64,000 nucleotides of DNA from Torymus aiolomorphi. Lineage: Eukaryota; Arthropoda; Insecta; Hymenoptera; Torymidae. The translations under genes were made by a program, and so were the position numbers. Under the pieces are notes generated by a model, which saw nothing but the letters and a program-made list of their open reading frames with translations, made no database searches and had not been told where the DNA came from. The DNA is taken from positions 54,968,475-55,032,474 of the forward strand of contig CM070877.1 of the NCBI GenBank assembly GCA_036365515.1. The letters run 5' to 3'. This document shows, piece after piece, positions 35,571 through 45,628 of this stretch (position 1 is the stretch's first letter; every line of letters begins with the position of its first letter).

Positions 35571-35781
35571 ACTTACATCGCAGTTGAATAGCGAGAGAGT
35601 AAGAAACATTCTAAGTGCGCTACACTGCTCTCGCGTCTCACGCAACTCTCATACAGACATACTGGAGTGGGGAGACACTTATGTGTGTGTTTCGTCCGCC
35701 GTCGCTCGGCAGACGCGCATACCATTGTACCTATCCTCGCGTACAGCGTGCTGCATGTTGAAACATTCACATATTCCAACA
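35571..35781 (-). mobile_element. Copia-1 5' LTR (shortened)
   Basis: It matches the 3' LTR closely from ACTTACAT (35571) to the outer CCAACA at 35781. The remaining ~120 bp expected on the inner side are replaced by unrelated AT-rich sequence. The R/U5 part and primer-binding site therefore look deleted or overwritten. Confidence 0.8.
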
Positions 35782-35955
35782 GTTACCATTCATTTTATAT
35801 AGTAAACAATTTTCAATTGTATTAGCATTTGCTATAACTATTAATAAATCACAAGGACAAAGTTTTAATAGTGTAGGAATATTTAAAAAAAAACAATTAT
35901 TTTCTCATGGATAATTGTACGTAGCACTATCATGATGTCAAAATCAAAACAATAT

Positions 35956-36242
35956 ATATATATATATATATATATGGTTTAAATTTTTACATCATGAAAG
36001 TGCTACGTATATTTATATATATATATATTTCGGAAACCGGTACTTTTGAGGATCTATAGTTTTTTTTCCAGAGTTCGTATATGCTTGAATAAAGAAATAA
36101 CTCCCTCTCTGCGTTGAAGATATTAATATAAATCCTCAAAAGTACCGTTTCATACCGAAGGAATTTTGAGGATGTCCTCAAAAGTCCGAAAAATCCTCAA
36201 AGTATCGAATCCGTGCTTACATAGATCCTCAAAAGCTGCATT

Positions 36243-36280
<38 letters not shown>
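35956..36280. repeat. TA-flanked insert with TTTTGAGGA palindromes inside the helicase
   Basis: Between helicase pieces 3 and 4 lie (TA)n at about 35950-35975 and 36246-36283. They enclose GGTACTTTTGAGGAT (36040-36054) with its inverse ATCCTCAAAAGTACC (36131-36145), and TTTTGAGGATGTCCTCAAAA (36172-36191), a perfect short palindrome. Further CCTCAAA units follow. It resembles the other palindromic-unit elements in this window. Confidence 0.65.
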
Positions 36281-36285
<5 letters not shown>

Positions 36286-36348
36286 AAATGAATCTGAAAA
36301 TAAAATAGAAGTAACAAATATTGTTTGGAAAGAAATATTAGATAATTA

Positions 36349-36656
36349 ATTTAAATAATAAGATTATAATATAATAAACTTATAATGGTATAAATAAAAT
36401 AATAACATTTTAAAATTTAATAAATATACAATAAAGACAACTGAATATTTTTATGTTCGTTTTCCTTTCCGAACTTTTCTTCTTGTTATTCCGATATCCG
36501 GTTTGCAGCTCTTACGACACTTCCGCTTATCGTCTATCTTACGCTTGTATATCTATATAAATCTGGTCAACCTAACCTTACGCATAATAACATATTAGTT
36601 GATAATATTATTTCAAAAAGTATATTTCAAAAAGATCTGAAAAAGTAAAAATATAC

Positions 36657-36661
<5 letters not shown>
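36349..36661. other. AT-rich segment after the helicase stop
   Basis: No recognised gene. I looked for a Helitron 3' hairpin with CTRR and did not find a convincing one. Confidence 0.4.

Positions 36662-36721
<60 letters not shown>
36662..36721. repeat. (GA)n microsatellite
   Basis: About 30 GA units, interrupting AT-rich sequence. Confidence 0.97.
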
Positions 36722-36723
<2 letters not shown>

Positions 36724-37179
36724 CGTGCGAAAAATGTCTCCTGTGGTAAATAATCACCTTTCACACCCGTATCGTAATGTACTATTTAATACAAGAACAG
36801 ACGCTTAGGAATAGTATAAATATACAAATACTATTTTTACAATACAATATTTTTCAAGGTGTATCTATATACTCTCAACATGAAAATTTTTCATGAGATA
36901 TAATTTTAGAAGAATATTAAAAATTTGTCTTCGTATTTGACAGGACGAATAGAGGACTTGGATGTCCATGAAGAAAATGACAGTTTCATTGCTTTCAATG
37001 AATAACACATAAAACAAACAACAACTAAGAAGTTTATTTAGACAGTATTGGATTCAAAGTACGAAAAGAGTATTATGTTTTGAAGTAAGTTTTTAAAAAT
37101 AGGAAAAAAAAATTGTGATTTTCATAGTTCGTATATCTAGTTGAAAATTATATTCATAATAAAATTGTTGCGATTATTA
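36722..37179. other. AT-rich spacer with a short family B piece
   Basis: AAATAATCACCTTTCACACC..GTAATGTACTAT near 36750 also occurs near 27005 inside family B. Otherwise nothing is recognised. Confidence 0.4.
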
Positions 37180-38100
37180 AAAAATGACATCTAATCAGTG
37201 TTTTGCGTAATAAATAAAATAAAATACCGGTATGATGTGTTGCATGAAGTGCATGTATAATCAAATGACATGATAACAAATAACATAGTGATTAAAAAAT
37301 AAGTCAGTGTTTTGTGTAATATAAAAAAAATAAAATACTGGTAAAATGTGTTGCACGAAGTGTTATATCAAATTTTAAAACTTGTACTTAAAATCAGTTT
37401 AAAATGTTTTGAGAATAGAACATGTGTGTATTAATAAATAATTAGGTTAAATGTAGCCAATGGTAGGTTTTTGGTGTAGTTATAGAATTTGTAGCTAATG
37501 GCCGTACTACCAAGGTGTTTTTTATAAGTAAAACAATTATTTACAACGTTTCGGACATTTTATTACGTCCCTCTTCAGGTTATTACTGCTGAGCAGTGAC
37601 GAACGGATTACTTTCCGTAAAAGAATCTGACAATACGTTTTAAATAACCTGAAGAGGGACGTAATAAAATGTCCGAAACGTTGTAAATAATTGTTTTACT
37701 TATAAAAAACACCTTGGTAGTATGGCCATTAGCTACAAATTCTATAATAAATAATTATTTGTTATGAGGTTCAAAAACTTCATAATAAGCTTTTGCATAG
37801 AAGAAAATATTGCTGAGTGACACGCGAGGTTGTAAATATACAATATTATTTTCAGTGCTTTGTCTAATAATAAATAAAATATAGTACTTGTATGACGTCT
37901 TACGTGAAGTGTTTATAATCAAATTTTAAAACATCTATTAAAAATCAGTTTCAAATGTTTTGAAAATAGCTCAAGTGTGTATTAATAAATAATTACACGT
38001 TATGAGGTTCATAAACTTCATAATAAGTTTTGGCATAGAAGAAAATATTGCTGAGTGACACGTGAGGATATAAATATACAATATAATTTATGATGCCTAT
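37180..38100 (+). repeat. Tandem repeat of ~250 bp, three partial units
   Basis: Shared segments are AATAAATAAAATA..GTATGA-G, AAATTTTAAAAC..AAAATCAGTTT, and TTCATAATAAG..TTGCATAGAAGAAAATATT with GCTGAGTGACACG. They recur at about 37180, 37310 and 37862, and at 37760/37990 for the second half. The second unit is split by a 300-bp hairpin insertion. Confidence 0.7.
37445..37744. mobile_element. Near-perfect hairpin insertion with hammerhead-like cores
   Basis: The arms 37481-37584 and 37643-37746 are inverse copies with one mismatch in 104 bp, around a 58-bp loop. The inserted block is bracketed by 13-bp direct repeats TAATAAATAATTA (37432-37444 and 37745-37757), long enough to suggest target-primed insertion. 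Each arm carries CCTGAAGAG..GTCCGAAACG, like the hammerhead-type sequence known from the terminal repeats of Penelope-like elements. It has no ORF. Confidence 0.7.
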
Positions 38101-38574
38101 TTGAAATATTGGTCTGAGCCTTGATTTAAAAAGCATCTGTCATCTTTAAAAAACTTAGTCGATATTAGTGCTGTGCTGTTGTATATATTTATTCAAGTGC
38201 CAATGAAAAGATTATGTCTAATGAACATGGAAGTACTGAAAAGAGCACAAATGATGTGTTACTGCGAAAATTTCAAGGAATGAAAGTGCTCAGTAATCTA
38301 TTTTATGATTTTCTCACGTAGGAGATGTCAAAATTTTTCAGAGAAGTTTTTAGTACATATTTTTCTATACAAGATTCAGGTAATAGTAATGTTTAATTCA
38401 TCAACTGGTTGTGTTTTTAATTTTACAAGATTATGAGTATGATGAAAAAAAAATATTATGAAAAAGAAATATGTGGTTAACAAAATAATGAAACGAATTC
38501 CAGCTTTAGAATGTGCAATAGAAGGCTAGAGGTAAATTTTAGCACAAATTTAATAATGTAATAATAATTTGTCA
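38101..38574. other. AT-rich spacer
   Basis: No gene or repeat partner recognised before family B copy 2 begins. Confidence 0.4.
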
Positions 38575-39423
38575 AAAAAACGAGCAAATGGATGCATAAG
38601 AGTGTTTTGTAAAAAAACTTAGTATCAGGTGCTGTTACATAATGGTAGTTAACTTGGCAATCTTTGAGCTTCGCATTTTTAGGCTAGAGGATTAGGTGAT
38701 TTCAGAGAAATAGATGCGAAAGAGTAGTTTTTAAAAAACGTTGTACCACCTGCTGCTATGGAAATGGCATTTGATATGCGAACTCAACTTTTTAGCCAAC
38801 TTTGAGCTTCGATTTTTATAAAAGCAAGAGAATCAGCTTGTGATACAGAGATTTGAATTGTAATTATGATAACTTGTACTTTTTTCTTTTATTCCTTGCA
38901 GTAGCTACAAAGAAAAAATATATTATTGTTATCTTTTTTAACAACTTTAAATTCTCTGTTGAAATACTAATATAAGTTTAATGTTTTTATCCGAACAATC
39001 TTGCTCTCAACAACTGTCCAACTCTCTACAAAGAACTTGATGGAAGCTTAAATGTTTTTTTGAATCAATTATATAATAAACACTTTTAAAAAATATTTTT
39101 TAAACTATTTTCTATAATCCCTATAAAAACATTTACTATTTCTCACAAAACTGATTTTTGCTATTTAAATTATCTCTTTATCTCTTTACAATATTTGTTG
39201 TATGTATTTGCTATGAAAATGTTTCCTTTTTCTTCCAAAAATCATTTTTCTTTTCTGTAGTATTGCTCATTAAATTAAAGTAGTACTTTCAATAACAGAA
39301 CCATTTTTGTAAATTATTCATTATTACATTTACTCTACAAAATATCTCCAAAAATGGTCCATTTCTACATCTTTTAAAAAATCCTTTAATAATTTATTTT
39401 ACAAAACTTCTACAATCCTTTAA

Positions 39424-39549
39424 TAGTATATTACGCACCAAGGGAGGAAAAAACTTAGACAGTCCACAGCTCGTGTAAATTGCCACCCGAGCCGAAGTCG
39501 AGCCGAAAACAAACACGAGCTGTGGGCTGGCCAATTTTACTCCCGTGGA
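39424..39549. mobile_element. Hairpin MITE, family C
   Basis: TATTACGCACCAAGGGAGGA pairs with the inverse-type end ACTCCCGTGGAGCGTATC. Inner arms CAGTCCACAGCTCGTG and CACGAGCTGTGGGCTG also pair, around a loop with GAGCCGAAGTCGAGCC. The following GC-rich stretch to about 39650 may also belong to it. Confidence 0.65.
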
Positions 39550-40315
39550 GCGTATCCTATTTTTTTGTCTAGCGAAGTCGAAAATACAACCTTCGCGATC
39601 GGGCGCCGGGAGCGAAAGTGGTACTTTCGGCTCGCTAGGCAAAAAAACTTTTGCAAGCAACGAGAAATTCTTTTCCAAAACCTTTACAATCACTGTACAA
39701 AAGCTTTTACAAACGATAAGAATTTTTTCGGAAACCATAGGTATTATTTTCCGAAACCTATACAATATCCTAAAAAATTATTTACGTTTTATTTTATGAA
39801 AAGGAATTCTACAAATCAATCATAAATTTTTGCGTTCTAAAGTCGAACTAAATTTCTTTAACGCAGATACTGAAAGTCAAACCCAAAAAAGTTGTGAAAT
39901 CAATTAAAGCATAGTTCTATACTTAACAAATATTATTTATAATGTACTTTTACTCTTAAAAAGTTGTGAAATCTCTCTCAAAAATTTGTTTACAAAAGTA
40001 AAAACTTATAGAAAAGAATAAGAAGTTTGGTTACTATACCATGTAGTTTTATACTTAATACACATTATTTATAGTGTACTTTTACTCTTAATTAAAACGT
40101 TGTGAAATCTCGATTTCTAAAAATTTTTTTTACAAAAGCAAAAGCTAATTTGAAACTTTTGTGAATAACAATACTAACATTTGATAATGATATTAAAAAT
40201 ATACCATAATGAACTCTCATAACATTATCACACAATCTAATTATTATTTTCTCTTAAAAAGTTGTGAAATCTATCTCAAAAAACATTTTACAAAAGTTTA
40301 AACTAAGGCAAGTAT

Positions 40316-40440
40316 TAGTCTCTCGCTCATCCTCCCTCTCTCTCGCTCCCTCTCTTTCTCTCCGTCTCTCTTGCCCTCTCTATCTCTTCCACTCTTTCCC
40401 TCCCCTCTCTATCACCCACTCTCCCTCTCTCACTCAACAT
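40316..40440 (+). repeat. Pyrimidine-rich tract
   Basis: Runs of CTCTCTCC and CCCTC form a near-pure pyrimidine strand. It corresponds to 27618-27705 in family B copy 1. Confidence 0.85.
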
Positions 40441-40499
40441 CCGTCAAACTGAGTACCAAAAACTTTAATGAGGGCTTCAATATTTTTTTAAAACAATCA

Positions 40500-43356
40500 A
40501 CACGTTTTTTAAAAGCTAATTTAAGTACGTTCTAACAACACAATTTCTCTAGTCCTTTTAATTCTTCTAGTCTCGTCTATTCAATAAGCACTCTTTACAA
40601 ATGGGAATAATTTTTTTCATGACTGTACAAATAATAATATTGTTAATATAAAATTTTCTACGAAAGTATAAAATAAGGCAAGTATAGACGTTTTTTCTAC
40701 ATAATCTATAAAAAAACAACCCAATCTGTCTAGACCTTTTATTTATTCGAATCTCATCTATTGAATAAGCACAGTCTACAAATGGTAATCATTTTTTTCA
40801 TGATTGTACAAATAATAATAATATTGTTAATATAAAACTTTCTGCGAAAGTATAAAATAAGAAAAGTATAGACGTTTTTTCTGTATAATATCTATAAAAT
40901 AAAATATAAAACTTTCTACGAAGTATAAAATAAGGCAAGTATATACGTTTTTTCTGTATAATCTATAAAATAATAATATTTATGATTTTTTAAAAGAAAT
41001 CAAATAAATACCAGTCAAAAAGTCTTTCACTTCTTTGAGTCATTGTATGCTGAACAAATTATATGTAAGCATTCTAATTGTTTACTGCAAATCAAACAAA
41101 CGAAAGTTGTGAAATCAATTATCGATAGTCAAGTAATGCAAACATCTCTCGGAAACAACTGTATGACTGTTTTCAGAAATGTATTCAAATTTGTTCATCC
41201 TTACGTACAAATTAAACACAAGAAAGTACTGAAATCAATTTATTGTAGTCAAGTACCCATAAGATAACTTGACTGACATAATAGAACTTTTCGTACCTTG
41301 CGTGTAAAATTACATTTTATGTTCGCGTTGTAACTTCAAAGATATTCAGCCATTGGGCATAAAGTATTACTTAAGGCCTAAGAGGCGCAATAGCTCACAT
41401 ACTCCTATACAAAACCTTATAGAACCTACACACTTTACGCCCGTATAGATGAAAATTATTTTATAACTATTATGCTTTCTTTTCATTTCTAAAATTCATA
41501 AGAATTTTTTCAGATATTTACGAAAAGTCAAAGTTTTGAACTTTCTATAATGTTACGCATCTTGGGAGGACAAGAGAAGTCTAGAGCTGCTCTAGCAGGG
41601 GTGGTTCTCCAATCTCCCACACATACTTGGCGGGCCCGACGGTTTGCAATTCAAGGTGTAGACATGGTCATTTGCATATAATAGAAAGATCAGATAAAAT
41701 GTATAAATGGGTTGCATTTACATATTAAATACTGATCCATGAATGTATGATTCTAAATAGGAATTGCAAACCGGCGGGAAAATATCATATGAGATCTCAT
41801 ATATGTGAATATCGGACATCACATCTCATATGAGATTTCATTTGAGATCCCATAATATATAAAATTGCAGATAACATTTTATATATGCATATGATCTCAT
41901 ATGAGATTTGATGGCTGAAATACTCACATGAGATCTTATATGATATTTACACGCGGGAAAAGGATAAAAAATAGGTGGCTTATAAAATGGTTAGTAAAAT
42001 CTAAAGCACTTGTGAGTAGATTTTTTAGTACAATTTATATGCATTTTTATTTCATTCCTGTTTAAAAACGACGGACACAAGGAAAAATATTTTGGGTAAT
42101 GTAAGTAAATCATGAGATTCTGCACATATGTATGGGCGATATATTTGAAAAGTATCAATTAAAAATTAGAGTCATTGTAATTATTCATTAATTATAGTGG
42201 ATTTATACGTATAAACATTTTTAATGAATTTATGCAAAAATTTAGAATTCTACATTTACAAAACCCACCGGTAAACTGCAAACCGTCGGGCCCGCCAAGT
42301 ATGTGTGGGAGATTGGAGAACCGCCCCTCCTAGAGCAGCTCTAGACTTCTCTTGTCCTCCCAAGATGCGTAATATTATAGAAAGTTCAAAACTTTGACTT
42401 TTCGTGAATATCTGAAAAAATTCTTATGAATTTTAGAAATGAAAAGAAAGCATAATAGTTATAAAATAATTTTCACCTATACGGGCGTAAAGTGCGTAGG
42501 TTCTATAAGGTTTTGTATAGGAGTATGTGAGCTATTGCGCCTCTTAGGCCTTAAGTAATACTTTATGCCCACTGGCTGAATATCTTTGAAGTTACAACGT
42601 GGACATAAAATGTAATTTTACACGCAAAGTACGAAAAGTTCTATTATGTCAGTCAAGTTATCTTATGGGTATTTGACTACAATAAATTGATTTCAGTACT
42701 TTCTTGTGTTTAATTTGTATATAAGGATGAACAAATTTGAATACATTTCTGAAAACAGTCATACAGTTGTTTCCGAGAGATGTTTGCATTACTTGACTAT
42801 CGATAATTGATTTCACAACTTTCGTTTGTTTGATTTGCAGTAAACAATTTGAATGCTTACATATAATTTGTTCAGCATACAATGACTCAAAGAAGTGAAA
42901 GACTTTTTGACTGATATTTATTTGATTTCTTTTAAAAAATCATAAATATTATTATTTTATAGATTATACAGAAAAAAAGTCTATACTTGCCTTATTTTAT
43001 ACTTTCGCAGAAAGTTTTATATTAACAATATTATTATTATTTGTACAATCATGAAAAAAATGATTACCATTTGTAGAGAGTGCTTATTGAATAAATGAGA
43101 TTCGAATAAATAAAAGGTCTAGACAGATTGGGTTGTTTTTTTATAGATTATGTAGAAAAAACGTCTATACTTGCCTTATTTTATACTTTCGTAGAAAATT
43201 TTATATTAACAATATTATTATTTGTACAGTCATGAAAAAAATTATTCCCATTTGTAAAGAGTGCTTATTGAATAGACGAGACTAGAAGAATTAAAAGGAC
43301 TAGAGAAATTGTGTTGTTAGAACGTACTTAAAAAATTAGCTTTTAAAAAACGTGTT
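40500..43356. repeat. Giant palindrome 6 (2.86 kb, ~1.1-kb arms)
   Basis: The left arm 40500-41655 returns inverted at 42273-43356. It starts ACACGTTTTTTAAAAGC and ends at 43356 in GCTTTTAAAAAACGTGT. The arms are nearly identical: the same 74-codon frame occurs in both (41043-41267 plus, 42658-42882 minus) with two residue differences. The loop is ~620 bp. The innermost ~110 bp of each arm (GGGAGGACAAGAGAAGTCTA to CTTGGCGGGCCCGACGGTTT) form the ends of a separate central element. Confidence 0.93.
41548..42380. mobile_element. Central foldback of palindrome 6, with palindromic units
   Basis: The ~110-bp terminal inverted repeats begin TTACGCATCTTGGGAGGACA, akin to family C tips. The interior at 41776-41960 carries ATCATATGAGATCTCAT, ATCTCATATGAGAT (twice) and ACATGAGATCTTAT units. 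GCAAACCGGCGGG occurs both at the arm end and inside. No ORF. Confidence 0.6.
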
Positions 43357-44292
43357 ACAACACCTACATCCTCGCACACGCCGCTCGGTCTACCACACTT
43401 CTGCTCTGCACAACCGTCAGAGAGAGCGAAAGCTGACATAGACTTATGGTTTAGAGCGATCGAGGCAAACCATAAGAGGCAAAAAGAAATTATGGCTCAA
43501 ATGACAACGATGATGGAGTCTCATCAGAAGCTCATGGAGATGATGCTCGAAGTGGAAACGGCAAGGATCAGACGACTACAGGTACCTCCACCCATACTTA
43601 ATTCCACCGCCTTAAATTCAGACGATGATGCAAATTCAGAGACAGATAACAATAACATACAAACACACCAAAACATTTTAATAAATCAAATTAACGAGAC
43701 ATTTAAAAATTTTACACAGACGCTAGAATCAAACAAGACTAAGTCAAAATTAAACATCAAGAGAGATTATAAGTTAACACAAAAAGGATTTCTAAATATA
43801 TGGTTAGATTATCTCCACTCAGAGATAAGATCAACTGATTTATTGGGTATAATTGACGAAAAAGTAAGAGCACCAGTAAACCTGGATGAAACAGAAGTAG
43901 AAAAGAGAACGTCACTAGTCAGAGATATCATAATAAATCATTTGGACGAATACTACCATAAGAAAATTCTAAATGTAAAAGACCCCAAAGAGATAGTAAA
44001 TAAAATCAGAGAATTCAGAAGAGTAAAAGCAAACGTTACAGCTTCCTCAGTCAGGGCTCAATTGTATCGCTTAAAACTAAATAAGACAGAAAAGATAAAT
44101 GCATGTTGTGACAGATTCGATATAATTATAAGAGAGTATGAGAGTTGCGATGCAAGTGTGCCACTGTCTGAGGAGGAGAAAAAATCAGCTTTTTATCAAG
44201 CGGTTTCATGCGATAACTCTGAACTTCGTTCAGCCTACCTAATCAGAATACAGACTGACAATAAAGAAATGACCTTCGAAGAAATAAAATAA
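43357..44292 (+). pseudogene. Copia-2 gag (5' truncated)
   Basis: From Met at 43492 the frame codes 266 residues: a Met-rich start (MAQMTTMMESHQK), an acidic linker, and a Copia-type capsid domain with KRDYKLTQKGFLNIWLDYL, SLVRDIIINHLDEYY, and RLKLNKTEKINACCDRFD. The frame stays open upstream to the breakpoint (DLWFRAIEANHKRQKEI precedes the Met), so the true N-terminus lay further left. It ends at a stop in EEIK. Confidence 0.85.
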
Positions 44293-44355
44293 TTTCTTTT
44301 ACAGTTAGAGGCAGAAATCAAACATTCAGAGGAAACCAGAGGTCCAAGAGTACAG

Positions 44356-44817
44356 ATGGCTCAGAGATCACCAGAGTGGCAGTCGGAACCGCACGCCAAA
44401 TGCTTTCGGTGCAACCAGAGGAGGCACATGGCACCGAACTGCCCACTGAAGCCGCACAACAAGTGGTTTTGTTACTACTATAACGCGGAAGTTCGCCACA
44501 AAGAATCTGACTGTCCCAATAAGGAGGCAGCACAACCACCCAGAAGGTATGATAATTTTCAGACTAAAGACCATACGACACAACACTATACAAACACTAA
44601 AACACAACTCAGAGAAAAGAGAAATATCAGAGGAAATAACAGAGGCAGAGGTGTTGCTATAAGAGGTGGTGAAAAGGGAAATTTCAGAAGTAGTGTTTTT
44701 AAAAGAGGAGGTAATCGAGGCGCGAGAGGCGCAGCACAAAATACCTTAAAGCAAGGAGCAACAGCATATATTGCAGGTACGACTAAAGATATTAATAAAC
44801 TCAAAACACAGACATAG
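44356..44817 (+). pseudogene. Copia-2 nucleocapsid with two zinc knuckles
   Basis: The 153-residue frame is in another phase from gag. CFRCNQRRHMAPNC is a CCHC knuckle. CYYYNAEVRHKESDC is a second one with its second Cys changed to Tyr. Arg/Gly-rich repeats follow. This part binds the element RNA. Confidence 0.85.
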
Positions 44818-45628
44818 ATAGCGTTTATAGCAGACTCAGGTGCTACCGATCATATCGTAAATAAGGGTATAATATTGAGCGATTTCAAAGAATGCACGGG
44901 AGAGACAATCAGAAGCGCGAATAAAAATGATTCGGCAAATATAGAAATAGATGGGAAAGGAAATTTAGTAGTAAAATCGAATATTAATAAAGATGAAATA
45001 ATTATTTTGAAAAATGTAATATCAGCAGAAAATATATCAGAGAACTTAATCTCCCTCATACGTTTTGCAGATGTAGGTTGAGGAATTTATTTAGATGATG
45101 AAATTCTGAAAATCTTTGATAAAAATACAGGTGCTGAATATATTACAGGAAAATATGAGAAACCAAATTGGATTATAAATTTAGATGTAGAAAAACAAAG
45201 CAATATTAAATATTCAAAATTCAGATTACGAAAAATATTCATGCATGGCTAGGTTAGTTACGTTGGACGAGTTTTTGCAACAATCTCAGACGGATGTCAT
45301 GAATTTAGAATTAAAGAAATTATTAGAAGAGAATACAGAGAAATTTGAAACGAACACGTCTAAGATTGGGAGGGAGAATCGAGAAAAACTCGTTCAAACA
45401 AAACCAGATATCAGAAGTCCCCAAATAACTAGCGATTTCGATTTAGATGAAAGAATTTTAAACAGAAAAATACATAACCTAGATAACATGAGCATAAACG
45501 AGTCAATGGAAATTTTGGACTATAATGAAAAATCACAGGATAACAAAAAGAGCAAATTGAATGAAGGCATGCTATGGCATATCCGATTAGATCATGCTTC
45601 TTTAGGTTATCTCAAACAGATGCACTAA
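44818..45628 (+). pseudogene. Copia-2 protease and pre-integrase region
   Basis: Just after the stop at 44817 the frame reads FIADSGATDHIVNKG, the protease active-site loop. It continues to ENLISLIRFADVG before a stop at 45079. The frame 45245-45628 ends with MLWHIRLDHASLGYLKQMH, the H-x-R-L-x-H pre-integrase zinc region. A stretch of about 90 acidic residues before it is longer than usual for this position. Confidence 0.8.

Larger units (their letters stand above)
30810..35781 (-). mobile_element. Copia-1 LTR retrotransposon inserted in the Helitron
   Basis: The element lies on the minus strand between LTRs at 35571-35781 (5') and 30810-31140 (3'). It is flanked by ATTAC (30805-30809) and GTTAC (35782-35786), a five-base target duplication with one mismatch. 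Inside, the order gag, protease, integrase, reverse transcriptase, RNase H is that of Ty1/Copia. It splits the helicase between FIPRITL and the ITINKSQGQ segment, so it is younger than the Helitron. Stops and a mutated RT active site show it is inactive. Confidence 0.92.
30190..36348 (+). pseudogene. Helitron RepHel helicase, C-terminal half, split and frameshifted
   Basis: Helitron transposase carries a Pif1-type DNA helicase at its C-terminus. Piece 1 (about 30190-30640) reads SYLWPLFKIFHLKINIRTQ, then FLLDIGEGKIDH and GLPPYEIKLKK. After a frameshift near 30635, piece 2 (to 30809) has IVDGLCNGTRLKITNL and VFIPRITL. Piece 3 (35787 to about 35950), beyond the Copia insertion, has LAFAITINKSQGQSFNSVGI and FSHG..YVALS, the last helicase motifs. 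Piece 4 (36281-36348) gives a typical tail, IEVTNIVWKEILDN and stop. The N-terminal Rep nuclease and first helicase motifs are missing. No 3' hairpin plus CTRR was found just after it. Confidence 0.88.
38575..41545 (+). repeat. Family B dispersed repeat, copy 2 (~3 kb)
   Basis: It shares the order of landmarks with 25435-28455, from AAATGGATGCATAAGAGTGT through the pyrimidine tract to TGTAAAATTACATTTT. Differences are frequent. Inside are a family C hairpin and extra tandem copies of GAAAGTATAAAATAAGGCAA-type blocks (40650, 40850 and 40920). The last kilobase forms the left arm of a large palindrome. Confidence 0.7.

Noticed and set aside
37649..37685. Functional hammerhead ribozyme
   Set aside because: The core bases fit, but stem II has an extra G and stem I does not pair in cis. 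Kept only as a hammerhead-like observation.
41043..42882. Conserved 74-residue protein encoded twice
   Set aside because: The two frames are inverse copies in the palindrome arms, so similarity reflects DNA identity. No motif is present and other family B copies do not keep the frame.
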